Positions 8,249 through 17,091 of a DNA stretch of 64,000 bases are shown here, one piece after another. Positions within the stretch are counted from its first letter, which is position 1. Every line of letters begins with the position of its first letter. Made by a program: the position numbers and the translations under genes. The DNA is from Azoarcus sp. Lineage in GTDB: Bacteria; Pseudomonadota; Gammaproteobacteria; Burkholderiales; Rhodocyclaceae. Under the pieces are notes generated by a model. The model saw only the letters and a program-made list of their open reading frames with translations. It did no database searches and was not told where the DNA came from. Location: assembly GCA_030656215.1 (NCBI GenBank), contig JAUSOD010000049.1:1-64000 (forward strand), read 5' to 3'.

Positions 8249-10806
8249 GTACTTGCCTCGGCTGGTGCGCTCCGGGGGTGTAACGGCAGATGCAAGCGGA
8301 ATGACGAGCCCTTGTCCGGTGCGGATTCGAGCGTGATCGAGCCGCCCATCATCGACGCAAATTCGGTGGCCAGTGCGAGGCCCAGGCCGGTACCGCCATG
8401 CCTGCGAGTGGTGAAGCTATCGGCCTGGCGGAACTTCTCGAAGATCAGCGCGTGCTGGGTCTGCGGAATTCCGCAGCCGGTATCGCTGACGGTGAATACG
8501 AGTTGATCCGCGTCTGCTTCGAGTGTCAGTCCGACGTGGCCATGAGCGGTGAACTTGATGGCGTTGTTGAGCAGGTTGTTGAGAATTTGCTTGAGCCGCA
8601 GCGGATCCGTCATCAATGTGAGCGGCAGATTGTCTTCCATGCCGAGTTCGAATCTAAGCCCTTTGCGTTCCGCGTCGGCGCGGTGCAGCCCGCAGACTTC
8701 CTCGACCAGGGGCCGGATCGGGACCGCTTCGGGGTTGAGCTCCAACCGTCCTGCTTCGATCTTCGACAGATCAAGGAGGTCATTGACCACGAGCAACAGG
8801 TGCTTGCCGCTGTCGTTGATGGTTCGGGCATATTCGGCGTGGGCTTCATCGCTGGCTTCCATTTCCAGCACTTCGGAGAACCCCAGGATGCCATTCAGCG
8901 GGGTGCGCAGTTCGTGCGACACCACGGCGAGAAACTCAGACTTGCTGCGGTTGGCATCCTCGGCTTTCATGCGTGCCTCGTCCAGCCGTTTGAACGACTC
9001 TTCCACGGTGTCCGCCATGGTGTTGAACGAGCGCGCAAGATCACCCATTTCGTCTTCCGACGTAGCCTGCAGGCGGTACTTCAGGTCGCCACCCTCGAAG
9101 CGGTGTATGCCCGCGATCATTCGGGTAATGCGGGTGGTCAGGAAGTTGGCCATCAGGATCGCGATCACGATCACGATGATCGTCATGGCAATCGTCGATC
9201 CGGCAAGCCCCCAGGCTGTTCGCGACAGGTTGTCCACCACGCCCTCCAGCATGTGGGAGCGCTGAGCTTTGAATTCGGTGTCCTTCTCGTCGATCAGGGT
9301 TGCGATACGTTGGCCGGATTCGGTGGCCGCCCGGTGAAAGTCATCCACGTTGGCGCCTATGGTGACAAAGCCAAAGCCCTGTCGGGTCGCGCCATACTGA
9401 CCGGTGTAGTAGGGAATCGCCGCCGCCGTAGTGAGCTTCCACAAACCACTGAAGTAAATCAGGAAGGAGCCAGAGCCGCCGTGTTCGGTCACCGCTTTCC
9501 AGCCCTCGCACTGGGGCGAGTAGTTCAGGTAGCGGCAGTCGAGCGCGACGGTGCGGGCCTTGATCATTTCCAGGGCGGGTTTTCGGGTCAGGTTCTGGTC
9601 ATGAAACGGCTCGACGTCGGCCAGAAACTGATGCGCCGGCAGTTTGCTCTGTTGCCATTGCGCATAGAGCTCGGTATCCAGCCACGGGGGTGCAGGGTCG
9701 CCGGTCTGAGGGTCGTAACCGACGATGAAGTAGTCCCGTGGGTGCGAGATGGAGCGGCTCTTGTGATCCCAGATGAAGGCGTAATTGCCCTTGATTGCAT
9801 CGATGATCGGCGTGTAGCGCTCTTCGGTCGGGACGATGCGGTCGGAGAATTGCCGGATGTGATCGTGGTCGAGTGCGAGCGTCACGTAGCCGGCAAGCTG
9901 GCCATTGGTGATAACCGGCGTTGCCCAACGGACAATGCCCTTGAAACGCTTGCCCACCGGGTTTTCGGTGCCGGCATACGCCGACTGCTCGGGTGCAAAA
10001 GGCACGCCAGCCTTTTCCGCCGAGGCCGGTGTGTACGGGCCGATCACCGGGCTGGGAACATAGGCGCCGATGACGTCGGACACGTAGATCTCGCCCGGCT
10101 TGAGTTTTTTCAGTTCCGGCCAGTAGGTTTCGGCGCGCACGAATGTATCGGAGCGTTCGGCGACATTCCCGAGCTTTGCGGGTATCAGGTCGTTGGTCGT
10201 GACTTTGACTTGCTCGCGTCCGTCCAGCCCGATGAAGGTCATCTCGACGAATAACGGGCGGCGTTCACGCTCTCCCAGGTACTCGGGCGCGCGAGCGTTG
10301 AAGTCTTTCGAGTTGTCGGGGGAGATGCGACGGGTGACCAGCGCTTCGCGCTCGATGGTTTGTACCGGTATCCAGGTCTTCTGATCCTCCGACAGCTGGT
10401 ACGCCCCGTGCTGGAACAGATCTCGCCGACGATGCTCAAGAAAGCGCCGATAACTCGCCGCTGTTGGTTCGAGTGACGAGGCGGACAGAATGTCTGCGTC
10501 ACGCTCGTACAGGAAGGTGGCAATCTGGCGCGCAGTTTCCGTGGTCAGCGATTCGATCGCTTCGCGTGAGCGTGCATCGAGGGCGCGAATGGCGTCCTCT
10601 GTGACCGAGTCGCCGACCGTGCGTATGGTGGACAGCATGCTGTCCGTCATGTTGGTGGCTTCGTCTGCGACCCGTTCGCCCAGGTTCTGGGCCGAGTGCC
10701 ACGCGAACCAGGCCAGTAACAACAGCGGGAGAACCTTGATCAGGACGAAAATCGTGATCAGCTTGCCACGTATGCCGCGAGGCATTGAAGACTTTAGCTT
10801 CAGCAT
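8245..10806 (-). CDS. Sensor histidine kinase with large periplasmic sensor domain
   Basis: An 853-residue histidine kinase. It has TM1 (about 16-36), an unusually long periplasmic region (about 40-530) that looks like a double-Cache sensor and carries two cysteines ten residues apart (424 and 433), TM2 (about 535-556), HAMP (about 556-610), HisKA with His631 in SHELRTPLNG, and HATPase with NNLLNNAIKF, DTGCGI and GGTGLGLAL. No receiver is attached, so phosphate must go to a separate protein; the co-transcribed three-receiver kinase is the obvious candidate. The open frame continues far upstream through the yitT region, but the protein-like sequence begins at this ATG (MLKLKSS). Confidence 0.88.
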   Translation of the reverse strand: MLKLKSSMPRGIRGKLITIFVLIKVLPLLLLAWFAWHSAQNLGERVADEATNMTDSMLSTIRTVGDSVTEDAIRALDARSREAIESLTTETARQIATFLYERDADILSASSLEPTAASYRRFLEHRRRDLFQHGAYQLSEDQKTWIPVQTIEREALVTRRISPDNSKDFNARAPEYLGERERRPLFVEMTFIGLDGREQVKVTTNDLIPAKLGNVAERSDTFVRAETYWPELKKLKPGEIYVSDVIGAYVPSPVIGPYTPASAEKAGVPFAPEQSAYAGTENPVGKRFKGIVRWATPVITNGQLAGYVTLALDHDHIRQFSDRIVPTEERYTPIIDAIKGNYAFIWDHKSRSISHPRDYFIVGYDPQTGDPAPPWLDTELYAQWQQSKLPAHQFLADVEPFHDQNLTRKPALEMIKARTVALDCRYLNYSPQCEGWKAVTEHGGSGSFLIYFSGLWKLTTAAAIPYYTGQYGATRQGFGFVTIGANVDDFHRAATESGQRIATLIDEKDTEFKAQRSHMLEGVVDNLSRTAWGLAGSTIAMTIIVIVIAILMANFLTTRITRMIAGIHRFEGGDLKYRLQATSEDEMGDLARSFNTMADTVEESFKRLDEARMKAEDANRSKSEFLAVVSHELRTPLNGILGFSEVLEMEASDEAHAEYARTINDSGKHLLLVVNDLLDLSKIEAGRLELNPEAVPIRPLVEEVCGLHRADAERKGLRFELGMEDNLPLTLMTDPLRLKQILNNLLNNAIKFTAHGHVGLTLEADADQLVFTVSDTGCGIPQTQHALIFEKFRQADSFTTRRHGGTGLGLALATEFASMMGGSITLESAPDKGSSFRLHLPLHPRSAPAEAST

Positions 10807-11033
10807 TGACGGTTTGCCTTGGTGTTGTGGCTGGCCAGGAGCTCTTGCTATCGGAGCGAGATCCCGCCGTTTTTTACGGCAGCGTAGGTATTTTATATGG
10901 CGTCGGATACTGTACCGCATCCGATTTACCGGTACCCGGCCTTCGTTCCGCTCCGGCGCAGAATTGGCAGCCCGGCCCAGTGCTGCCGGGCGGCTCAAGC
11001 GTACAGCGCGGCGATTGGCTTGCTCGCCCCTGG

Positions 11034-11657
11034 CTAAATGCCAAAGTAGCGATCCGGGCGGTGATTGACGCCGATCACCAGGTTCACCGCGACCGCGCCC
11101 AGCACTGACAGCGCAACCTTTTCCGGCGCCACCATGGTCAGCGCGCTGCCCAGGATGAAGCAGTCTGCAGTCATCTGCACCGTGCCGGCGCGCCAGCCCT
11201 TGCGCTTTTGCAAGTAGAGCGCCAGCACGCCGATACCGCCCAGGCTGGCGCGGTGGCGGATCAGCATCAGCAGGCCGGTGCCGGCGAGCAGGCCGCCCAT
11301 GATCGCGGCGAACACCGGATTGAGATGCTCGAAACCGATCAACAGGGGAATGAACTCGATGTAGAGCGAGAGTAGCGCGACCGCGCAGAAGGTCTTGATC
11401 GTGAATTCGCGCCCCATGGCGCGCAGCGCGAAAATATAGAAAGGGATGTTGATCGCAAACAGCACTGCGCCCAGCGACCAGCCACTGGCGTAGTGGATCA
11501 GGAAGCCGATCCCGGCGGTGCCGCCGGTCAGCAGGCCCGCCTCGCGAAACATCAGCACCGACACGGCGATGAACAGACTGCCGGCGACCAGGGCCTGTGC
11601 ATCTTCGAAGATGGAGTGGCGGGGGGGCAGGGCTGGAGCGGGAGGTGCAGACGACAT
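11034..11657 (-). CDS. YitT family integral membrane protein
   Basis: A 207-residue protein with about five hydrophobic segments and the YitT (DUF161) pattern: an early FREAGLLTGGTAGIGFLIHY segment (about residues 38-57), later GGLLAGTGLLMLIRHRASLGG. Family members are membrane proteins of unsettled transport function. It is a single gene divergent from slyX with an 80-bp shared upstream region, and followed by 227 bp before the sensor kinase operon. Confidence 0.85.
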   Translation of the reverse strand: MSSAPPAPALPPRHSIFEDAQALVAGSLFIAVSVLMFREAGLLTGGTAGIGFLIHYASGWSLGAVLFAINIPFYIFALRAMGREFTIKTFCAVALLSLYIEFIPLLIGFEHLNPVFAAIMGGLLAGTGLLMLIRHRASLGGIGVLALYLQKRKGWRAGTVQMTADCFILGSALTMVAPEKVALSVLGAVAVNLVIGVNHRPDRYFGI

Positions 11658-11778
11658 GGACGTGGAGCTCGTTTGAAAGTGACGGTCGGGGCCACAAGAT
11701 GTTTCAGAAAGGGCGGTTCATGCTTCGGGCGCCCGCCTGCCGGGATAGAATCGCCCACCCTGCCATCCGGTGAGCGCC

Positions 11779-11979
11779 ATGGAATCCCGTCTCGAAAAGC
11801 TGGAATCGAAGCTGATGTACGTCGAAGATCTGCTCGATGAGCTCAACCATACCGTCTATCGTCAGCAACAGCAGATCGACATGCTGCAAAAAAACATCCG
11901 GCTGCTCGCCCAGCAAGCACAAGCCGGTCAGCCCGCCGAGTCGCGACGGCCTGAGGACGAGATCCCGCCGCACTACTGA
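11779..11979 (+). CDS. slyX: SlyX family protein
   Basis: A 66-residue SlyX-type protein: a short coiled coil (ESRLEKLESKLMYVEDLLDEL, then HTVYRQQQQIDMLQ) ending in the family's characteristic charged tail with PPHY. The function of SlyX is poorly known. The ATG at 11779 is preferred because GGTGAG lies at proper distance; a GTG three codons upstream is the only alternative. Confidence 0.9.
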   Translation: MESRLEKLESKLMYVEDLLDELNHTVYRQQQQIDMLQKNIRLLAQQAQAGQPAESRRPEDEIPPHY

Positions 11980-12044
11980 GCTGGTTTTTCCGAAAGCAGG
12001 TGACTGAGCGAGCGCTTGCGGAAAGACCGGCGGCTCGCCCCTGC

Positions 12045-14030
12045 CTACTTGCCCCCGGCCCCAGCTGTCTGCGGCCGCATCTTGCCGGGCAGGCTGGGGA
12101 AAAACGTCACCTTCTGCGGCGCGACCTGTGCCTGCAGCTTTGCCACATGCGGTTTGAGCTGGCCGACCACATGCATCTCGCAGCGCTTGCAGTCGAAGCG
12201 CAGGGTCAGGGTTTCCTTGCCGTTGACCAGGGTCATCGGATCGGGCCGGATGCCCTTCACCTCTTTCGGGCACAGGTTGAAGCTGTAGCGCAGACAGTGC
12301 TTGGTGATCATCAGCGACACCTCGTCGCGCACTTCATTTTCCTCGTAGGCCGACTCGATCAGCTTGACCCCGTGTCTGGCGTAGAACTCGCGCGCCTTGT
12401 CGTTGAGCACGTTGGCCAGGTAGCTGAGTGCATCTTCCGGATAGGGCACGGGCGGCTCGACCGGTGCTGCACGCGGCGGCCGGGTATGGGCCAGGAGCCG
12501 GGCCGAGCTCAGGCGCTCGACCGCATCGCGGCGCAGCGCGTTCAGGCTCGAGGCCGGCAGGAAGGGCGCGTCAGCCAGGTCAAGGTGGATTTTTTCGGCG
12601 ACAAACGGGGTGCTGCCGAGCTTGCCGAGCTGCTCGCGAATGGTGTTCAGCGCGCGTTCGGCCTGCTGCGCGGGTTCGTGGGCGGCGGCGATGCTCGCGG
12701 TGGCGGTGACGCCGTCCTCGTCGGTCAGGGTCAGGGCGTAGCCATCGGGCGTGGTAAAGAAGCGGGCGGAGAGCCGAATGCGGCGTTCGGCGGACTTCTT
12801 CTCCAGCGCGCGTTCGAACTCCTGATCGTGGTTGCGGAACACCGAGGTGCCGGGCACGAGGTCCGCGGGCAGTGAGTCCGCCGGGAACAGCCGATCCACG
12901 CCAGCGCCTGCCGCATCCTGCTCGGCGCGGTTCACGCGCAGGCCGGTGAGGTCGCCCTGTGCGTCGTACCACGTGAGGCCGTCGCCGTTGTGGATGGGCG
13001 CGACGCGCTCGAGCTCGAAGAACTTGTGGCCCTTGGTGTCGATACGGGTGACGCGGCCGATCGCCTCGCCGACGAACTTGGGCGATTCGAACGCCTCGAT
13101 GCCGTGCTGGCGCTTGTTGGTGAAGTAGTCGGTGTAGCCGCGGTTGAAGGTTTTTTCGGCCTGCGGCGTGAACAGGAAGGTGCTGCGCCCGCTCGATGCG
13201 CGGTGGTAATCGGGGCCGTCGGCATCCGGATGTTCGATGACTTCGTCGAGCAGCTGGCGGTAGTGCGCGGTGATGTTCTTGACGTAGGAGAGATCCTTGT
13301 AGCGCCCCTCGATCTTGAACGAACTGACCCCGGCGGCAGCCAGCACGCGCAGGTTGGCGCTCTGGTTGTTGTCCTTCATCGACAGCATGTGCTGGTCGCG
13401 GGCGATCACATTGCCGTTCTGGTCGGCCAGGTCGTAGGGCAGGCGACAGGCCTGCGAGCACTCGCCGCGGTTTGCGCTGCGCCCGGTGTGCGCATGGCTG
13501 ATGTAGCACTGGCCGCTGAAGGCGACGCACAGCGCGCCGTGCACAAAGTACTCGAGCTGGCAGGTAGTGGCGGCGGCCACTTTTTTCACTTCGTCCAGCG
13601 TCAGTTCGCGTGCCAGCACGATCTGCGAAAAGCCGACGTCCTGCAGAAAGCGCGCCTTGGCCGCATCGCGGATGTCGGTCTGGGTGCTGGCGTGGAGCTG
13701 GATCGGCGGCAGATCGAGTTGTAGCAGGCCCATGTCCTGCACGATCAACGCATCCGCCCCGGCCTCGTACAACTGCCATATAAGCTGCCGGGCAGGTTCG
13801 AGCTCGTCGTCGCGCAGAATGGTGTTGAGCGCCACGAACACCCGGGCATGAAAACGGTGAGCATGGGCGGTGAGGCGCGCGATGTCGGCAACGGTGTTTT
13901 CTGCCGCCGACCGGGCACCAAAGGACGGCCCGCCGATATATACGGCGTCGGCCCCGTGGGTGACGGCTTCGATGCCGATGTCTGCATTCTTCGCCGGCGC
14001 GAGGAGTTCGAGGGTGTGACGGGGGTTCAT
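12045..14030 (-). CDS. rlhA: 23S rRNA 5-hydroxycytidine synthase RlhA (U32 peptidase family)
   Basis: A 661-residue member of the U32 'peptidase' family. It follows the E. coli RlhA (YdcP) pattern along its length: LELLAPAK and HGADAVYIGGPSFGAR at the N-terminus, HASTQTDIRDAAKA, the Cys-containing GQCYISHAHTGRSANRGEC-SQACRLPYDL segment (from about residue 170), FKIEGRYKD, and a C-terminal Cys block with MITKHCLRYSFNLCPKE and FDCKRCEMHV. RlhA hydroxylates C2501 of 23S rRNA using prephenate-dependent chemistry and probably an Fe-S cluster. The ATG at 14030 begins the family-like sequence; a TTG ten codons upstream is less likely. Confidence 0.9.
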   Translation of the reverse strand: MNPRHTLELLAPAKNADIGIEAVTHGADAVYIGGPSFGARSAAENTVADIARLTAHAHRFHARVFVALNTILRDDELEPARQLIWQLYEAGADALIVQDMGLLQLDLPPIQLHASTQTDIRDAAKARFLQDVGFSQIVLARELTLDEVKKVAAATTCQLEYFVHGALCVAFSGQCYISHAHTGRSANRGECSQACRLPYDLADQNGNVIARDQHMLSMKDNNQSANLRVLAAAGVSSFKIEGRYKDLSYVKNITAHYRQLLDEVIEHPDADGPDYHRASSGRSTFLFTPQAEKTFNRGYTDYFTNKRQHGIEAFESPKFVGEAIGRVTRIDTKGHKFFELERVAPIHNGDGLTWYDAQGDLTGLRVNRAEQDAAGAGVDRLFPADSLPADLVPGTSVFRNHDQEFERALEKKSAERRIRLSARFFTTPDGYALTLTDEDGVTATASIAAAHEPAQQAERALNTIREQLGKLGSTPFVAEKIHLDLADAPFLPASSLNALRRDAVERLSSARLLAHTRPPRAAPVEPPVPYPEDALSYLANVLNDKAREFYARHGVKLIESAYEENEVRDEVSLMITKHCLRYSFNLCPKEVKGIRPDPMTLVNGKETLTLRFDCKRCEMHVVGQLKPHVAKLQAQVAPQKVTFFPSLPGKMRPQTAGAGGK

Positions 14031-14102
14031 CGCAGGTCCAGGGTCGAGAGTCGACGTCAAGCGCTTGATCGGAAAGGCGCAATGATACCGGTTCGTGGTG
14101 GC

Positions 14103-14495
14103 TCAGGCTTGTGTGCGTGCGCTGTTTGGCGTGCGTGCGGCCCTGCGCGTCAGCCAGTGGCGGGCGGGAAACGCCATCGCCGCGACCCCGAGCGCATCGG
14201 CCACCCAGTCCCACACATCACCGACCCGGTAGCCGGTAAAGGATTGTGCGACCTCCATCGCCGCACCATAGGCGAGCAGACCGGCTGCCACCGTCAGCAG
14301 GTGGCGCGGCCAGGCCAGGGCGCCGAGCGCCATCAGCACGGCGAACAGGATTGCGTGCTCGATCTTGTCCTGCCAGCTGACGAGCTTGACGATGTCCGGT
14401 GCGGGCTGCAGCGCCAGCCAGAAGACGGCAATCAGCGCGGCGACGAATAGCGTGCGAAACAGGGTGCGGGTGTTTTGGAGTACGAGGTGGGGCAT
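14103..14495 (-). CDS. VanZ family membrane protein
   Basis: A 130-residue protein with four predicted membrane segments and the VanZ-like features DKIEHAILFAVLMALG (about residues 43-58) and a conserved Glu/Gln-rich AMEVAQSF followed by GDVWDWVADALG. Function in proteobacteria is unknown. It sits upstream of rlhA in the same direction with a 72-bp gap, so co-transcription is possible. Confidence 0.85.
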   Translation of the reverse strand: MPHLVLQNTRTLFRTLFVAALIAVFWLALQPAPDIVKLVSWQDKIEHAILFAVLMALGALAWPRHLLTVAAGLLAYGAAMEVAQSFTGYRVGDVWDWVADALGVAAMAFPARHWLTRRAARTPNSARTQA

Positions 14496-14628
14496 GAGCG
14501 TGAGGGCCGGGTGCGATGATGGCCGGACTGGGCGCCCGATGTTAGCAGGATGGCGCGAGACTGGTGCGAGGCTGGTGCGGAGATGCCCGCCCGCGACATG
14601 TCCGCGGGCAGTCCTCGCTGCGCCCGGA

Positions 14629-14970
14629 TCATTGTTCCTTGCTGTTCGTGTCGCCCATCAGCCCCGACAGCGCCAGTGGTGGCACTTTGGTGGCATCGCC
14701 CTGTTCGATCCGGTACAGCCACGCGAGCAGTTCGGCAATCACCACGTAGAGTTGCGGCGGTATGCGCGCGTCCAGGTCCACCTGCATCAGCAGCGAGACC
14801 AGCTCCGGCGATTCATGCACATACACACCGGCTTCCCGTGCGCGCTCGATGATCTCCTGTGCAATCAGGCCGCGGCCCTTCGCCACCACCCGCGGCGCGG
14901 CGTCGCCGGTGGAGTAGGTGAGCGCGACCGCCTCGCCACGGACGGGCAGCAGGGGATCATCCGCTGCCAT
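14629..14970 (-). CDS. FlhB C-terminal-like protein (FhlB; EscU/YscU/HrcU export switch family)
   Basis: A 113-residue soluble protein resembling only the cytoplasmic C-terminal domain of FlhB (GEAVALTYS, APRVVAKGRGLIAQEI, REAGVYVHESPELVSLLMQVDLDARIPPQLYVVIAELLAWLY). It lacks the autocleavage NPTH motif of FlhB, as is usual for these stand-alone proteins. It probably modulates substrate specificity of the flagellar export apparatus. It starts inside the 3' end of fliK (14-bp overlap) and ends the filament operon. A GTG one codon upstream is also possible. Confidence 0.85.
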   Translation of the reverse strand: MAADDPLLPVRGEAVALTYSTGDAAPRVVAKGRGLIAQEIIERAREAGVYVHESPELVSLLMQVDLDARIPPQLYVVIAELLAWLYRIEQGDATKVPPLALSGLMGDTNSKEQ

Positions 14971-16252
14971 CACGCAACTCCACCACCATCCCGGTCAGCG
15001 GCACTTCGGTCGCGGCCAGTGCGGCTTCCAGATCTGCGCGGCCGGCTTCGAGCGCGGCCATCGCGGCCGGTTCATCGGCGCGCAGGCGCAACGCAACGCC
15101 GGCCGGTGTCAGGTGCAACTGGGCTTCCATGCCGCCCAGCCGCGGCAGGCTCAGGCGCAGCGTGGTGTTCCAGTCGTCCGGGGTGTTGCCGTCCTCACCC
15201 TCGCGCTCGTCACGTGGATCCTCGATGACCCATTCGATCTTCTGCCCTGGCCATGCCATGCCATTCCATACGTACTGGTTGGTGGCGAGAGCGTCGAGTT
15301 GCTGGTGAACAAGGGGTAGCGCACGTTCGGATACCGCAGCAGGTCTGGTGGCGGCCGTTTCGGCGCCCGAGTTAGGGGCGCCACCCCTCACGGGCTCGCC
15401 GTCTGCCGCACCGGCCGCTGCGGCGAGCGATGCGTTACCCGCCGTGCTGCCGAGTGCTGCGTTTGCGGTGAGGGCAGGGTTGCCGCCCACGGTGGCGGGA
15501 CCGGGCCGCCCCGCAATCTGTGCGGCCTCACTGGCCGACTGCGCCGCCGGGCTCGCAGCCGGTAATGCTGTGGCGCCAGCTTGTGCCGCCAGGCCAGACG
15601 CCTGTGCAGCGGCCCCGCCCGGCTGCGCGGCCTGCCCTGCAATCTGCATTGCCAGCCGGGCCAGCGGCGCGGCGCCCTGGGGTTCGCGCTGCAGCGCGGC
15701 AAGGTCGGTCTTGCCCGAGAGCCACTGCGCCTGGTGCGACTCATAAAACAGCCCGCTCTGGGCCAGCGCCTGGCGCAGCGCGGGCGCCAGCGCTGCGCCA
15801 GTGGTGGGCGGGCTGCTAACCAGTGGCTGATTGTTGGCGAGGACGGTCGGTTTGGGCGGTGGCTGGCCGGTGAGCAAAAAGCTGATCAGCTTGCCCGCCT
15901 GGCTCAGGGTGGAGGGCGCAGAGCTGTTGGCCTGCGCCGCAGCCTCGGGGTTGGCCAGGCGGGCGAACACCGCTTTGGGCGTGGTCTGGGCGACGATCAA
16001 TTCCAGCGTGTCACCGGCCTTGGCTGCGGTATTGAGCGACAGTGTGACCTGCTGCCCGGCCACCAACGCGCGAAAGGTGCCGTCGGGCAGGGTGCGCTGC
16101 AGGGTGGCGAAAAAGCGTTGTCCGGGGACCAGTTCCGGCAGTTGTGACTGGATCTCGCGGGCGCGCTGCAGCCCGGCAACCGGCGGGTCAACGTTGAAAA
16201 AGCTTGCTTCGTTGAGCAGACGAAGCCGGGCGACGAGATCGACGGGAATCAT
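14957..16252 (-). CDS. fliK: Flagellar hook-length control protein FliK
   Basis: A 431-residue FliK-like protein. The first 130 residues are structured (residues such as PELVPGQRFFATLQ and TLELIVAQTTP), the middle (about 150-310) is Ala/Gln/Gly-rich and of low complexity, and the C-terminal about 90 residues match the Flg_hook domain (EAQLHLTPAGVALRLRAD, ending near LTGMVVELRDG). FliK measures hook length and switches export specificity. The sequence is divergent from enteric FliK and may be a second FliK-like copy in this genome. It follows fliT by 41 bp and overlaps the next gene. Confidence 0.8.
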   Translation of the reverse strand: MIPVDLVARLRLLNEASFFNVDPPVAGLQRAREIQSQLPELVPGQRFFATLQRTLPDGTFRALVAGQQVTLSLNTAAKAGDTLELIVAQTTPKAVFARLANPEAAAQANSSAPSTLSQAGKLISFLLTGQPPPKPTVLANNQPLVSSPPTTGAALAPALRQALAQSGLFYESHQAQWLSGKTDLAALQREPQGAAPLARLAMQIAGQAAQPGGAAAQASGLAAQAGATALPAASPAAQSASEAAQIAGRPGPATVGGNPALTANAALGSTAGNASLAAAAGAADGEPVRGGAPNSGAETAATRPAAVSERALPLVHQQLDALATNQYVWNGMAWPGQKIEWVIEDPRDEREGEDGNTPDDWNTTLRLSLPRLGGMEAQLHLTPAGVALRLRADEPAAMAALEAGRADLEAALAATEVPLTGMVVELRDGSG

Positions 16253-16293
16253 GTTGTGTGCCCCTGTCGGCAGCCCTGGTCAGCCGGCCCGCG

Positions 16294-16635
16294 TCAGGGC
16301 ACGAGCGCGCCGTAAGCGTTGCGCATCGCCCGGCTGCGGGTGTCGGTCGACAACAGCTTGCGCACGCTCACCAGGAATGGGTCGGTGTGGGCGCGAATCT
16401 CGCCATCGAGCACAAGAATGCGTTCGATCCGGCTACGCAAGGCGTCGGCTTCCGGTGCGGCGAGAGCGGCCATGGTGTCGGGGTCGGTGCTCTGGTCACG
16501 TGCGCGAAATGCACTGCGCAGCGTGGCGGCCTCGCGCTCGAGCGTTGCGAGCGTGTCCCACGCATTGGCCTGAGCCGCGTCGGCCATCGCCTCGTAGAGT
16601 GCGAGGAGGGTGTCGAGCTCGGTTTGGGTCAGCAT
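16294..16635 (-). CDS. fliT: Flagellar protein FliT (FliD chaperone-like)
   Basis: A 113-residue mostly helical protein directly downstream of fliS, the usual place for fliT. It has an N-terminal LTQTELDTLLALYEAM helix and ILVLDGEIRAHTDPFL typical of betaproteobacterial FliT. FliT acts as export chaperone for the cap protein FliD and, in enterics, restrains FlhDC. The ATG at 16635 (MLTQTEL) follows GGAG at good distance; upstream extension of the frame is not protein-like. Identity rests on both composition and position. Confidence 0.8.
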   Translation of the reverse strand: MLTQTELDTLLALYEAMADAAQANAWDTLATLEREAATLRSAFRARDQSTDPDTMAALAAPEADALRSRIERILVLDGEIRAHTDPFLVSVRKLLSTDTRSRAMRNAYGALVP

Positions 16636-16654
16636 TGCAGGCTCCGTGCGCGGT

Positions 16655-17065
16655 TCAGGCAGCGACGCTTTGGGCCTGATCGGAGATACTGGCCCAAGCC
16701 TCGCGTAGCGTGACAATCAGTTCGGACACTTCCTTGAGCGCTGCCGGGTTGTTGTGCAGGTTGGCGTAGAGCAGGCGCTCGCTCATGTAATCGTAGAGCG
16801 CGGACAGGCGATCGGCGAGCTCGCCGCCGGCCTCGGTATCGAGGCTGACTTTCAAGCCGTTGATGATGATCTCGATGGCTTTGGAGATTGCCATACCCTT
16901 GGCCGGAATGTCCCCGCTCTGCATCGAGATGCCCGCCGTACGAACCTGAAGCAAGGCGCCGTCAAACAGCATCAGGATCAACTTGTGCGGATCTGCGGTG
17001 GAGACACCGGTTTCAACTGCCACCTGGGCATAAGCATTGGCACGGTTCGCTGGTGAGCCAAACAT
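16655..17065 (-). CDS. fliS: Flagellin export chaperone FliS
   Basis: A 136-residue FliS. Family features are the N-terminal NAYAQVAVETGVSTADPHKLI stretch, LMLFDGAL (about residues 31-38), KAIEIIINGL and the C-terminal REAW. FliS binds the flagellin C-terminus in the cytosol and prevents premature polymerisation. GAGGAAC precedes the ATG. It lies 26 bp downstream of fliD and 19 bp upstream of fliT, in the filament operon. Confidence 0.95.
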   Translation of the reverse strand: MFGSPANRANAYAQVAVETGVSTADPHKLILMLFDGALLQVRTAGISMQSGDIPAKGMAISKAIEIIINGLKVSLDTEAGGELADRLSALYDYMSERLLYANLHNNPAALKEVSELIVTLREAWASISDQAQSVAA

Positions 17066-17091
17066 GGTCGGCGTTCCTCGTTAGGTGCGGA

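Noticed and set aside
8398-10254. Long plus-strand open frame (618 codons) opposite the first sensor kinase
   Set aside because: Shadow of the kinase gene caused by high third-position GC; no recognisable protein features.
10807-11697. Continuation of the first sensor kinase frame upstream to 11697, giving an 1150-residue protein
   Set aside because: The upstream 297 codons are Arg/Pro-rich and antisense-like, overlapping the real yitT gene in another frame on the same strand; the kinase begins with a normal membrane segment right after ATG 10806.
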